A stretch of 64,000 nucleotides of DNA. It comes from Symbiodinium natans. Taxonomy: Eukaryota; Sar; Dinophyceae; Suessiales; Symbiodiniaceae. The stretch lies in contig CAJNDS010002480.1 of assembly GCA_905221605.1 (NCBI GenBank), positions 152,501 through 216,500 on the forward strand, written 5' to 3'. The notes beneath the pieces are model-generated. The model did no database searches. It saw only the letters and a program-made list of their open reading frames with translations, and was not told the origin of the DNA. Shown here in pieces: positions 44,746 to 55,375 of this stretch (position 1 is its first letter; every line of letters begins with the position of its first letter). The translations under genes and the position numbers were made by a program.

Positions 44746-45244
44746 ATGCTTCGAAACACACCCAGGAGCGCACACTCGACGCAAGTAGGAGCGCACACTC
44801 GATGCCTTCCCCGTTCTGGAATGGGGGGGTTTAGGGTTGAGGGTTAAGGGTTTTTGGGGTTTAGAGTTTTCGGTTTTTTTTGGTTTTTTTGGTTTTAGGG
44901 TTTAGGGTTTAGGGTTTAGGGTTTCGTTTTTAAGGCTCATGTGGGTAGGTACCTAAACGGAACCTGACGGAAGCTGAGGGAGATCGAGGGAGTAGTGGCG
45001 AGTATTTGAGAACCTTGAACCCCTCCCTTAAGAACTCTTTCACCGAGGAGCTTCCGAGTAAAGAACTGCGATACCACAATGTATAACGGCAAAGACTCTG
45101 GCTTCTGCTTTTTGGTACCCTATACCCTAAAGCATGAACCCAACAGGCTAAACCCTAAACCTCAAGCCCTAAACCCTAAACCCCAAAAGGGGGAAGCATA
45201 AGACATACCACAAGGGCCTACCCGGGGCGGTGCCCTCACAAAAA

Positions 45245-45655
45245 AAACAAGAATAATAATAATCACAATAATAAGAATAAGAATAAAACAAGAATAAGAA
45301 GAAGAAGAAGAAGAAGCAGAATCACAAATAGTAAATCAGAATAAGAATAAAAAAGAATGATAAGACGTATGATCAATAAAAAATAGTAATAATCCTAATA
45401 ACCATAATATTATTAATGATAGTAATAATAATAATGGTAACAACAACAAAAACAATAAATAAATACGAAATAAATGATAAATAAACAAACAAACAAACAA
45501 ATAAACAAATAAACAAATAAACAAATAAACAAATAAACAAATAAACAAATAAACAAGTAAACAAATAAACAAATAAACAAATAAACAAATAAGCAAATAA
45601 ACAAATAAACAAATAAACAAATAATAACAATAATGATGTAATACCAATAAGAATA
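45245..45655. repeat. A-rich microsatellite, (AAATAAAC)n
   Basis: AAT and AAG repeats are followed by a long run of aaacaaat/aaac units at 45480-45632. Minus-strand frames repeating Y-L-F-I-C-L-F-V are repeat products. Confidence 0.95.
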
Positions 45656-46034
45656 ATGACAACATATAGCTATATATATATATAATTGCATGCATGTACT
45701 TATAGAGAGTTTAGGGTGTTTAGCGATAGCTCCTTTAGGAAACACTAATAATAAGATAAATATACGTAAACCCCTCTGGGGTCTAGGGTCTAGGAGGTTA
45801 TGGTTTATGAGGTTTAGGGGCCTAAACCCAACCCTAAGCCCTAAATCCTGAACCCTAACCCTAAACCCTAAACCCTAAACCCTAAACCCTAAACCCTAAA
45901 CCCTAAACCCTAAACCCTAAACCCTAAACCCTAAACCCTAAACCCTAAACCCTAAACCCTGAACCCTGAACCCTGAACCCTGAACCCTGAACCCTAAACC
46001 CAAGCACAGCACAGCCAGGACGAAGAACGGAGGC

Positions 46035-46103
46035 CTTGCTAGCAGCCGGGTCTACGGAAAGCAGCTCGGCAAAGAGCTTCTCTCCTCTGGTCGGTCCATT
46101 CGC
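46035..46103 (-). CDS. Module B exon (B5)
   Basis: Twenty-three codons begin ANGPTRGEKLFAEL and end LSVDPAASK, with a CCCTCAG acceptor and a GC donor (AAG|GCCTCC). It precedes A5 in transcript order. Confidence 0.83.
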
Positions 46104-46261
46104 CTGAGGGTTTAGGGTTTAGGATTTAGGGTTTAGAGTTTAGGGTTTAGGAATTAGGGTTTACGGTGATTTAGGCAAGGAAGAGCATTTTGGAGCATGT
46201 TCGGAAATACCCATGTGAGCGACCGTCAAAACTTTAGATGTCGGGCCTAGGTTGTGCAACG

Positions 46262-46522
46262 GGGGGCGTCGCTTTTCGGTGTTCCCCCTCGCTTTACAAG
46301 GGTTTTGGATGGTTTTGCCATGGGCCCAACTGCACCCCGTCGCTTTACAGGGGTTTGTGTTACGCGCCAGCCAACTGTTGAAGTCAGATAATCAAGCCTT
46401 CCAAATGGGTGTCGCTAGGGCGTCGCCTTGGGCGTCGCAATGGAGGGCTATGCTTCTTTCTGCTATGGTTACTACAAGGGGCGTCGCTTTTGGGTGTTCC
46501 CCGTCGTTGTACAGGGTTTTTG
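46262..46522. repeat. Direct repeats GGGCGTCGCTTTT...GGTGTTCCCC
   Basis: A block of about 45 bases (ggggcgtcgcttttcggtgt to acaagggttttgga) at 46262-46306 recurs at 46477-46522, and its second half recurs at 46333-46352. The intervening sequence is unrelated. Confidence 0.65.
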
Positions 46523-46554
46523 ACACTTCAGCATGCAAATTTCCTACCAACATA

Positions 46555-46634
46555 CTAGACCCGGGAGTAAGCTAGGAATAAAAAGGGTGCCCTTGTTGGT
46601 TTAAGGGGATTGTAAGGGCCTACTCCCGGTCCTA
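46555..46634. mobile_element. Family 5 introner, second copy
   Basis: It runs from ctagacccgggagtaagcta to ggcctactcccggtcctag, with gaataaaaagggtgccctt inside. It closely matches kinase intron 3 (13954-14070) but lacks the long A-rich tract. Confidence 0.8.
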
Positions 46635-46970
46635 GGATAAAGCCGCAACCCTAAACCCTAAACCCTAAACCCTAAACCCTAAACTCGAAACCCTTGCTCA
46701 AACCGGGCGGTTTAGGGTTTAGGGTTTAGGGTTTAGGGTTCAGGGTTCAGGGTTTAGGGTTTAAGGTTTAGGGTTGGGGTTTAGGGTTTAGTTTGCCCCG
46801 GTTCCTCCATTTCCTCTGCTCATTTACCAGAGCCCTGCTCGTGCGGAGAGTTTACGCACCCCTAAACCCGGAGCCCGAAACCCAAAACCCTAAACCCTAA
46901 ACCCTAAACCCTAAACCCTGAACCCTAAACCCTAAACCCTAAACCCTAAACCCTAAACCCTAAACCCAGC

Positions 46971-47033
46971 CTGCTTGGCTGGAGATGGCGCAGCCGCGGC
47001 AGATGGCGTGGCTGGTGCTGGAGCAGCTGCAGC
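46971..47033 (-). CDS. Module C exon (C5)
   Basis: Twenty-one codons begin AAAAPAPATPSAAAAP and end SPAKQ, with a GATGCAG acceptor and a GC donor (CAG|GCTGGG). It is the second of two adjacent C exons (C4, C5) of equal length, evidently a duplicate. Confidence 0.75.
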
Positions 47034-47261
47034 CTGCATCTCAGGATTCAATCAACCCCGTATGAAACCCCGAAAGCTTACGGTTTTGGGTTTAGGGCTT
47101 AGGGTTTAGGGTTTAGGGTTTAGGGTTTAGGAGAAACCCCAAAAGCCTTATGCAACGGTTGCGACAACAAATGGCCCAAGTCCAACTGCTGAACTCTAAA
47201 CCCTAAACCCTCAACCCTAAACCCTCAACCCTAAAACTACAACTCCTTCCCGGAGCCCTGC

Positions 47262-47324
47262 CTGCTTGGCTGCAGGCGGTGAGGCCGCCGGAGATGGCGC
47301 CGCTCGCGCGGGAGCGGCGGCAGC
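47262..47324 (-). CDS. Module C exon (C4)
   Basis: Twenty-one codons begin AAAAPARAAPSPAAS and end PPAAKQ, with a GTGCAG acceptor and a GC donor (CAG|GCAGGG). Confidence 0.75.
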
Positions 47325-47930
47325 CTGCACTGGGGCTTCGAAGTCCCTGCAACTGAACCTAAACCCTAAACCCTAAACTCCTAAACCCTAGACCCTAAAC
47401 CCTAAACCCTGAACCCTAGACCCTGAACCCTAAACCCTAAACCCTAGGCCCTAAACCCCAAACCCCAAACCCTCAACCCTACCCCCTGTAGGCCTCAAAG
47501 CAATCGAGGCCTTGGAGGCGACATCTTTCACCCCAAACACGACATTCCCGCCCGAAGTAGCATGTACAGCCTACGGGCAAAAACTCTGAAGCCTATATCG
47601 TTTGAGGTTCCGATGATAAGGGTTTAGGGATTAGGGTTTAGGGATTAGGGTTTAGGATTTGGGGTTTAGGATTTGGGGTTTATGTCCCTTTCTTTTTTCT
47701 GGTTTTTCTTTTGCTGTTATTTGTTGGGGGGGGGTGGGGGGAGGGGACGGGCAAGGTGTTACATGAAATGATATCAGGATGAAGCTGTTTAAGGATTATG
47801 AAACTCCCATTGTCGGAATCCCAGAAAAAGACCCGAAAGCCTTAAGCAACCGTTGCGACTCACCGACACTAAACCCTCGCCGACACTAAACCCTAAGCCC
47901 TCAACCGACTTCAAAAGAGCGCCCTGCCAC

Positions 47931-48002
47931 CTTGGCCAGGCGTAGGTCGTCCTCGAGCCCCTCGACATCCCAGAATTCGCCCACAGGATCGTAGTAGTCG
48001 GC
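47931..48002 (-). CDS. Module A exon (A4)
   Basis: Twenty-four codons begin ADYYDPVGEFWDVEG and end LEDDLRLAK, with a CCTAACAG acceptor and a GT donor (AAG|GTGGCA). Confidence 0.83.
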
Positions 48003-48091
48003 CTGTTAGGGTTTAGGGTTTTGGGGTTTTGGGTTTAGGGCTTCCTGTGTGAGAAGACCCCAATTAAACCTCAACCTATATGAAGTAGGGT

Positions 48092-48958
48092 GCATATCTC
48101 TAGTACTGCGGACTCGAGGTCGTGAATCATATCAAGGTGAGACAGCTTAGATTTGTACTAAGCACGGTTAGCAAGCACACAACATCAGTGGTCGAGGACG
48201 TGAATTTACCGATCAATGGTTAAGCTTCGCAAGGATAGAGGAGATAGAGTCAATGGTGTCATCAAAGCGTTGAACCCAATCAGCGACCGTGTCTGCATCA
48301 AGCAGCACAGCTTTGAAGCAAAAATATTGAAGCATGTCAGGAGCTTTGCAGAAGAAAATTTGTCGCTTACAGAAATGACAACGGAAATCCATTGTCCACT
48401 CAGAGGAAAGGATGTGTGGAAGGCGTGCATCGTTTAAATTAGCAAGCTCCATAACCCTGAGAAAATGTGTTTTGAAGCATTCATATCTCCTCTTGGCCGC
48501 AATGAACCTTTTGGTGATGCCACGCAATTTGCACCTGACGTCAACAGGATCCATGTTGCACCAAGTCGACAGAGGCAATTGCGAAATGCAAGTAATTTCT
48601 TGAAACTGAATAGGCAAAAGCTTGCAATCCGATACCTGTGTAAGCCAGGTGGGCGGCGCGAACTTGCCATTTGTGCGAAAGGTGGGCCATTCAGCTGAAA
48701 GATCTTTGTCTTGAAGTTGACAGCTTTTGCCAGAAACTGCGTCAAGAAAGGCCTGTGGCAGAATACGAATGATTTGACAATTGACACCTTGTTCAATCAC
48801 AGTTTGCGCTTGCAGAAGAGACAGATTTCTGCAAGTACATTGCAAATCAGAGGCAGGAACGAAGAAGAGGTTGCTGGGAAATGTGAGATCAAAAGGAAAT
48901 TTTAAATTGTCAATCCATTTGCAAGGCTGAGGCTGAAAGTCAAGCATATCTCTAGTAC
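48092..48958. repeat. 15-bp direct repeat flanking the 244-codon ORF
   Basis: gcatatctctagtac occurs at 48092-48106 and again at 48944-48958, immediately outside and overlapping the ends of the ORF region. The second copy contains the ATG of the ORF on the minus strand. It could be a target duplication or a terminal repeat. Confidence 0.7.
48213..48947 (-). CDS. Unrecognised 244-residue protein
   Basis: This is the longest uninterrupted frame in the window. ATG at 48947 is the first in-frame ATG after an upstream TGA; the frame ends ISSILAKLNH. The protein is Cys-rich in places (QCTCRNL, FRCHFCKRQIFFCKA) with a basic stretch (LRGITKRFIAAKRRYE). HFCKRQIFFC could be half of a zinc-binding site, but no full pattern is evident. 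Its base composition is more AT-rich than the modular exons, its upstream segment recurs at 709-764, and a 15-bp direct repeat flanks it. Together these suggest a mobile or transferred unit rather than a native intron-bearing gene. Function unknown. Confidence 0.6.
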   Translation of the reverse strand: MLDFQPQPCKWIDNLKFPFDLTFPSNLFFVPASDLQCTCRNLSLLQAQTVIEQGVNCQIIRILPQAFLDAVSGKSCQLQDKDLSAEWPTFRTNGKFAPPTWLTQVSDCKLLPIQFQEITCISQLPLSTWCNMDPVDVRCKLRGITKRFIAAKRRYECFKTHFLRVMELANLNDARLPHILSSEWTMDFRCHFCKRQIFFCKAPDMLQYFCFKAVLLDADTVADWVQRFDDTIDSISSILAKLNH

Positions 48959-49077
48959 CCCCAAAGGACACCGGGTATTCACACTCACCAAAATTAAAAA
49001 GGAACCTTATATACACTCACCATAACAGCAATATAAACCCTAATTCATATCAGGGCCCATGACATCGTAGCCAGTTT

Positions 49078-49172
49078 CTTGGTAGCCCAGAAACAAGGGT
49101 GTCCTTTTTTTGGGCGTTAGCTACTTTATAAAGGAATGCAGAACCCAGAAAGACCAAAAGGGCAGCACGAGT
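49078..49172. mobile_element. Family 1 TIR element, right end lost
   Basis: It starts cttggtagcccagaaacaag and continues gcgttagctactttataaag to agggcagcac; the gctaccaag end is absent. Confidence 0.7.
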
Positions 49173-49344
49173 TTGGCGTTCACCCCTGAAGCTCCCAACC
49201 TAGCCAACACCACCTGCCGCAGTTCCAGAACCCTCTCGCTGCTTGAGGGTTTAGGGTTTAGGGTTTAGGGTTCAGGGTTTCGGGTGTAGGGTTTAGGGTT
49301 TAGGGTTCAGGGCTTAGGGACCTGGACTGCCCAGGCGCCCGGGC

Positions 49345-49419
49345 CTTGCTCGCCGCCGGATCCAGGGACTTGAGCTCGGCAAAGAGCTTGCCGGGCCCGG
49401 TCTCCCCAGACAGATGAGG
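49345..49419 (-). CDS. Module B exon (B4)
   Basis: Twenty-five codons begin PHLSGETGPGKLFAEL and end KSLDPAASK, with a CCTAAG acceptor and a GC donor (AAG|GCCCGG). It is two codons longer than B5 and B6 at the variable N-terminal side. The left flank is TTTAGGG, an exception to the usual arrangement. Confidence 0.78.
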
Positions 49420-49776
49420 CTTAGGCTTTGGGGTTTAGGGTTTACAGGGTTTGGGGTTTAGGGTTTAGGGTCTAGGGTTTGGGGTTTAGGGGTTAGGATT
49501 TAGGGTTTAGGGTTTGGGGTTTCACCCTTATGTGCATTTCAGGCTTCCTACACCCCAAACCCAAACGCCCTGGGCATCCAGGAATCTTGAGACCCTGTAA
49601 AACCCTAAACTCCAAACGCTATAGATCCGTAAGGGTTTAGGTTTAGGGTTTAGGGTTTCGGGTTAGGGTTTAGGGTATGTATAGGGTATAGGGTTTCGAG
49701 TTTAGGGTTTAGGGTTTAGGGCTTAGGGTTTAAGGTTCAGGGTTTAGGGTTTAGGGCCTCCTCCTTTGGCCTTGGT

Positions 49777-52020
49777 TTGGGGACTAGAGTTTTGTTTCGT
49801 CGGGTTGAGTACGTTGAGCCCGCCGACCCTGGCGAATCGACTTCTCTGACTGAGGCCTGGACCTGGACTCTGTCTCTGAGCGCTCAGGGCTTAAGAGGCT
49901 TGGGGTCGGCTTTGAAAGCAGCCCTGTCTGCTTCACCCATCCCGGCAAAGAATCAGCCCCATGCTGGGGTTGAACAAACAATTTTGACTGGGGCTTTAAA
50001 TATTGTGACAAGCCTTTTTGTTCTTTTCCATGCTTGCAGAGCATGGCGCGAGAGGCATCGATATGGCCGGCTCTTTGTTCTTTTCGACTACGGCAGAGCA
50101 TAGCAAGAAACTGGTGCTCCTCTCTTTCGACAAACGAGAGACTTTTATACTGGCTTCTCCGGCGTCGATGCAAGGCAGCGGGCCTCAGCAATGGGCATCC
50201 TCGGCCTTGCCTTCGCGTCCTGCGTCCTTACTTGTCTTGTCTTCCGCCTACAATACCGCGGGGCTTACATTCTGTACCTCTGTGCCTCCGCAGACCACGC
50301 GCGGTCGCCTTGGCGCACTCTGTCTCTCCATACCCTTCAGCAGCGCTACACGATATCCCTCCCGAAGGCCTCAATTCTCAAGGCCCCACTTTTAGGTTTT
50401 TGCAACAACCCTGCGGGAGTTTGCGGAGAAGAAAATGCCAGTTGTAGAATTCAGACTACCGTCTATCCTGGACAGGCCACGGGCCACGGACATCGGCTTT
50501 CTTTAGTCAGTACTCGGCTAAGGGGCGGCCGTACCCGACCACCTTCAGCGTAGCTAAAGTCTAACTCCAAATTTGCTCCGGTCGCTGTTCAGGGTTTTGG
50601 GTTCGGGGTTTGCCTGGTAGGTTTCCCCCACCGAACTCTGCGGCGACTTCCCTGCGAACCTTCCTGCGAGGAATCCTTGCCATTAAAAACCTTTGCTGTA
50701 AGGCCACGATGGCAAAGCCTTGTCGCAACGCATCTCTGACGGTCCGGGCAAGAGTCGGGGCTCCACCCCACAGTTCTGGAAACTCATCCCTCAGGAACCT
50801 GCCGTGGGGCGGGTTGAGTACTCTGAGCGGCGACCATCTGCGTTGCACCCAGCTCCAGGCGCACTCCGAGGGCGCCACGGACGCCACTCGAGGTCTATGG
50901 CCCACCTGACATGGTCGTCGCGTCCGCGCACTCACACCATCTGCTTGACACAACTCTCGACACAACTCTCGACTCTATTGCTGCGGGCCGTGTCAGTCTC
51001 GGCTGGAGCCGCCGCCAGCGCTCCTCCTGACCTCATTCTCGGACAGCGACTGGTCGTTTCTTCGCCAAACAACGCAGTGAGCTTTGGCGGCTTGTGGGCG
51101 CGGTTGCCGAAGTCTTTGGACCAGAGCCGTCCAATTTCACGACTCAGCCTGCAACAAGTCATGGCTTCTTCTCAAGCACTCTACTGTGCATTTTGCAATG
51201 CCGGCCTGCACGAATGAGCAAGCGACTTGAGCATCAGCACTTTCAAGTTCGGCAGCAGATGAATGCGCAGACGAAGACGACTGCATGACACCTTCGGTTG
51301 CCGCTTGACCTGCAACCGGAAGTGAAGCACTGCACAATTGTGAAAACAGTACGTGACACAGCCAATCGGCTTTGTTCACTGTCTTAATCGAGGTGTTCTG
51401 GCCTCACGACGGCGAAAGTTGTAGCCATCAACAACATCGGCATCTGCCATAAACGCGCACAGCGTGCACTTACTTCGTGCGACTGTATCCTCAGCTTGGT
51501 GGGCCTGACTCGCCGGCATCTTCTCCCACAGCATCGTCCCACAAAGCCAGCCATGCATCTCTGCTGAATTATTACATCACGAGAACGCGTTTTCCACTCC
51601 TTCTCCTCTGGGTTCCTTACTGGGGAGGCATCCTGGACAAGACGGTGCAAGATAGGAAAAAGACAGAACGAATCTCGGCTGGCCGCTGAGTTGCATTGTG
51701 AGAACACGCTTTCCACTCCTCCTCGCACGGTTCCCCTGCGGGGGAGTCATCCTGGACAAGACGGTGCAGACGCACCAACGCTGCCTGGACTGCACATGCC
51801 TGTGTAAGAAAGTTGCGTCGCGCTCTTCATTGGAAACGTTAGGCCATGTGTACCTACGTATTCAACCCTGAAGCAACTTCGACCAAGTAGACATGTGTGT
51901 GTGTGGATCCATGCCTCCCGAAGTGCATTATCACTTTCATAGTGGATAGTGCTTGAGGTTCTCCACTTCACCCTTTTACAACATTACTGGATCGGCCTGC
52001 TTCCCTCCAGTCATGACCCT
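49777..52020. other. 2.2-kb array-free island, gene content uncertain
   Basis: No telomere-like repeat occurs here. Minus frames 49784-50191 and 50561-50965 (including FLRDEFPELWGGAPTLARTV) and + frames 49777-50103 and 50720-51217 (including LILGQRLVVSSPNNAVSFGG) all look plausible, so strand could not be decided. A 116-bp-spaced tandem duplication is at 51578-51770. It may be a compact gene or a retroelement remnant; no polymerase motif was seen. Confidence 0.35.
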
Positions 52021-52104
52021 GAGACCCCCTGACCGGGGTACCTCAGGGCAGTAGAGGGTCCTTGGACCCTTCACGGCAGTGTGCAGGTGTTCGAAGCCCT
52101 CACC

Positions 52105-52277
52105 CCCACCACCCCCACCACCCCACCCCACCCCCACCCCCCCCCCCCCGCCCCCCCCCCAAACCCCCCCCCACCCACCCCCCCCACCCCCAACCCCCCC
52201 CCCCACCCCCCACCCCCCCACCCCCCCACCCCCACCCCCACCCCCCCCCCCACCCCCACCCCCACCCCCACCCCCAC
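52105..52277. repeat. C-rich low-complexity tract, (CCCCAC)n
   Basis: Nearly pure cytosine with interspersed A. Long frames coding poly-Pro/His or poly-Gly are repeat products. The strand could form i-motif/G-quadruplex structures. The tract ends in a direct repeat of ccaaaacaacttgcagagtt at 52286-52305 and 52347-52366. Confidence 0.95.
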
Positions 52278-52686
52278 AGCAGCCCCAAAACAACTTGCAG
52301 AGTTGGGTAAGGGCTTCGGCAGCAGCCAGGCCAAGACACTTGCCCCCAAAACAACTTGCAGAGTTTTTTAAGCGCTTCGGGCTGGGTGGATTTGATCTTT
52401 GGGCGTTGCGAGGATTGGGGCCTCTTGGGTCGGCGTCCTGAGCTGGAGGCTCCTAGGTAGGGTTTAGAGGGGTTTAGCAGAGTTTAGAAGGGTTCAGCAG
52501 GGTTTAATAGGGTCTAGTAGAGCTTAGTTTAGTAAGGCTTAGTAGGGTTTAAAGGGTTTAAAGGGGGTTCGGCCAAACCACGTTCATTCGGACATTGTCG
52601 GTCTAAACCACTACTACCAGTTTTCCAACCGTAAACCCCAAACCCCAAACCCTAAACCCTAAACCCTATACCCCGAACCCTAAACC

Positions 52687-52887
52687 CTAAAAGCCTATAA
52701 AGCCTAAACCACTTCTCAGGCTCATCTGTCTGGGACTGGGGCCTCTAAACGCCTGCGAATCCTCACACGGGGTTGCTTGCGACTTCTCCGGCGAACCTCC
52801 AGTGTCCACAGCGTCTGCGTCTGTCAGGATGATGATTGGACTGTCTTCGCCGACACAGAAGCGACCACAACTTCTTCTAAACCCCAA
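52687..52887 (-). CDS. Possible exon, unrecognised
   Basis: The minus frame reads CGRFCVGEDSPIIILTDADA and then VDTGGSPEKSQATPCED, coding-like in composition. Borders are inside array repeat and no splice sites were settled. Confidence 0.3.
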   Translation of the reverse strand: MGFRRSCGRFCVGEDSPIIILTDADAVDTGGSPEKSQATPCEDSQAFRGPSPRQMSLRSGLGFIGF

Positions 52888-53765
52888 ACCCTAAACCCTA
52901 AAGCCCTAAATCCGATATCCTCAACCCTAAACCCTAAACCCTAAACCCTAAACCCTAAACCCTAAACCCTAAACCCTAAACCCTAAACCCTAAACCCTAA
53001 ACCCTAAACCCTAAACCCTAAACCCTAAACCCTAGCCTCCACGAAATATGCCACATCAGTAGTTTGAAGCGACAAACAAACCTTGAACTAGGTTGGAGCG
53101 TCGGCGACACGCTTGGTACCTTCGTCAAGATTCAAAGCCTGTCGGGGTTCGGGGTTCAGGGCTTCAAAGCCCCAAACCCTAAACCCTAAACCCTAAACCC
53201 TAAACCCTAAACCCTAAACCCTAAACCCTAAACCCTAAACCCTAAACCCTAAACCCAGGGATTTGGGGGACCCTGCTCCATCCGCGAAAGCCGTCCTCGA
53301 CCCGAAGCCCCAAGACGCCACAGCAACAGAGGCACCCAGAAGGGGCAGAGGGGCTTAGGCTTGTAGGGTTTTAGGGTTTTAGGGTTTAGGGTTTAGGCTT
53401 TGGGGTTTAGGGTTTAGGGTTTAGGCTTTAGGGTTTAGGGTGTAGGGTCTGGGCTTTAGAGTTTCGAGTTTTTGGGCTTTAGGGTTTCGGGTTTTAGGGT
53501 GTAAGGTTGAGGATTTCGGGATTAGGGTTTTAGGGTTTAGGGTTGAGGATGTCGGATTTAGGGCGCTAGGGGGCAGGGTTGAGGGTTTCGGGTGTCGGGT
53601 TTTAGGGTTTCAGGTTCAGAGTTTCGGGTTTCGGGTTTTAGGGTTTAAGGTTGAGGGTTTCGGGTTTAGGGTTAAAAGGTTGAGGGTTTAGCGTTTAGGG
53701 CTTAGGGTAACCCAAAGCCTTGAACAACCAAACCCGCCCAGCCCCCCCGCCACCCACCCACCCGC

Positions 53766-53792
53766 CTGCAAAGAAGGAGACGTAGCTGCTGC
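53766..53792 (-). CDS. Module C exon (C3), 27 nt
   Basis: Nine codons, AAATSPSLQ, lie between a GGCGCAG acceptor and a GC donor (CAG|GCGGGT). It would be the shortest exon in the series. It sits after A3 and before B4, where a C module is expected. Confidence 0.5.
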
Positions 53793-53936
53793 CTGCGCCC
53801 AACGGAGCTGGAGTTATAGGGTTCTCAAAGGAAGGGGGTTCAGGGTTTAGGGTTTAGGGTTTAGGGTTTAGGGTTCAGGGTTTAGGGTTTAGGGTTTAGG
53901 GTTTGGGGTTGAGGGTTTAGGGTTTAGGGTTTAGGG

Positions 53937-54330
53937 TACTCCCTAAGGCTCCCTAAGGTTCCCTAGGTACCTACCCCCCTTGAACCCCCCCTCCCTTAAG
54001 ATGGAGTTTAGGGCTCTTGGCTTTAGGGTGTAGGGCCTTAGGGGATAGGGCCTTGGGGTTTAGGGCTGTAGGGTTTTAGGGTTTAGGGCTTTAGGGTCTT
54101 AGGGTTTAGGGCTTTAGGTCTCATGTGCTGCTTGCATCCAGTTTGAAGGTCTATGTTGCTTTTCGAGGGGTTAGGGTCTAGGAATCCTAAATCCCTCAAA
54201 CCCTGACTTTAAACCCTCAAAGCCTGAAACCCTAAAACCCTACAACCCTAAAATTCTAAACTCCATCTTAAGGGAGATGGGGTTCAAGGGGGGTAGGTAC
54301 CTAGGGAACCTTAGGGAGCCTTAGGGAGTA
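53937..54330. mobile_element. Family 7 element with 74-bp inverted arms and array centre
   Basis: The left arm 53937-54010 (tactccctaaggctccctaa ... cttaagatggagttta) is the reverse complement of the right arm 54257-54330, almost base for base. The 246-base centre is variant telomere-like repeat with a short unique piece. Relatives of the arm are at 22110-22250 and 44945-45030. Confidence 0.85.
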
Positions 54331-54484
54331 CCCTAAACCCTAAACCCTAAACAATAAACCCGAAACCCTAAACCCCAAACCCTCAACCCTAAAATTCTAA
54401 ACCCAAACCCTAAACCCTAAACCCTCAACCCTAAACCCTAAACCCTCAACCCTAAACCCAAACCCTAAACCCTAAACCCCCCAC

Positions 54485-54556
54485 CTTGGCCAGGCGGAGG
54501 TCGTCCTTCAACCCGTCGAGGTCCCAGACGTCACCAGCGGCGTCGTAGTAGTCTTC
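54485..54556 (-). CDS. Module A exon (A3)
   Basis: Twenty-four codons begin EDYYDAAGDVWDLDG and end LKDDLRLAK, with a CAAAAG acceptor and a GT donor (AAG|GTGGGG). Confidence 0.83.
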
Positions 54557-55039
54557 CTTTTGCTGTGAAGGCGTTTAGGGTTTCGGGGTTTAGGGGTTTA
54601 GGGTTTCGGGTTTAGGGTTTAGGGTTTAGGGTTGAGGGTTTAGGGTTTAGGGCTTAGGGTTTAGGGTTTAGGGTTAGTGTTTATCGGGGTTTAGAGGGTT
54701 CAGGGCTCCACGGGCTTTAGGCAGGGAGCATAAGCCTCATCTGAGGGCAATAAGGTTTGTGTAAGGACGAAGTACATAAGGGTTCGCGGTTTGGGGGGGT
54801 TGGGGTCAAGCAAGTTCAGGGGTTCAGGGTTTTAGGGTTTTGGGGTTTGGGACCGAAACCCTAAACCCTAAACCCCAAACCCTGATCCCTAAACTCTAAA
54901 CCAATCAGCAACCGCTCAGTGTAGGGTTTTTCATGGTTTGGGATTTCTAAGTCTGCTTCTGGAATTCGCCGACTGCTTGCCTGGCCGACTGCAGTGGAAT
55001 CGCAGTAATTCAGCCGACTCATCTCCCGATCGGGTTGTT

Positions 55040-55375
55040 AGGGCATAGTAAGGGCTTAGGCTCAAATCAAACCTCTGACTCTAGTCTTGGCCGACAATGC
55101 AATCGCAACAAAAGATCGACCCACATGCCCGCGCAACTCTCGACCGCTGGAACCCATGGTCACAGTGGCATTGGCTTCTGTGCGAAACCTTCGATGATGA
55201 AGGATTTCTCGAAGACCAAGCACATGCCCTTCGGGTTCAGGACCGTTGCCTCCACGACAGAGCCCCATGCTAGGTGCATCTTCGGTGTCCGCTCTGTTGC
55301 TGCCTGGATCTTGTTCAAGATAGTGTCGTGGTTGGTCAGAGATAAGCGGGGCTTTACTTTCCGAAACAAATTTTG
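55040..55375 (-). CDS. Possible coding segment, unrecognised
   Basis: A minus frame (55160-55369) gives NHDTILNKIQAATERTPKM, HLAWGSVVEATVLNPKGM and CLVFEKSFIIEGF. A second minus frame takes over downstream (EANATVTMGSSGRELRGHV), so an intron or frameshift near 55180 is likely. No domain was recognised. Confidence 0.4.

Noticed and set aside
45336-45745. Hydrophobic Leu/Phe/Ile-rich frames resembling membrane proteins
   Set aside because: They arise from the A-rich octamer microsatellite read on the minus strand.
52062-52441. Pro-rich and Gly-rich frames
   Set aside because: Direct products of the C-rich low-complexity tract; no unique flanking coding sequence supports them.
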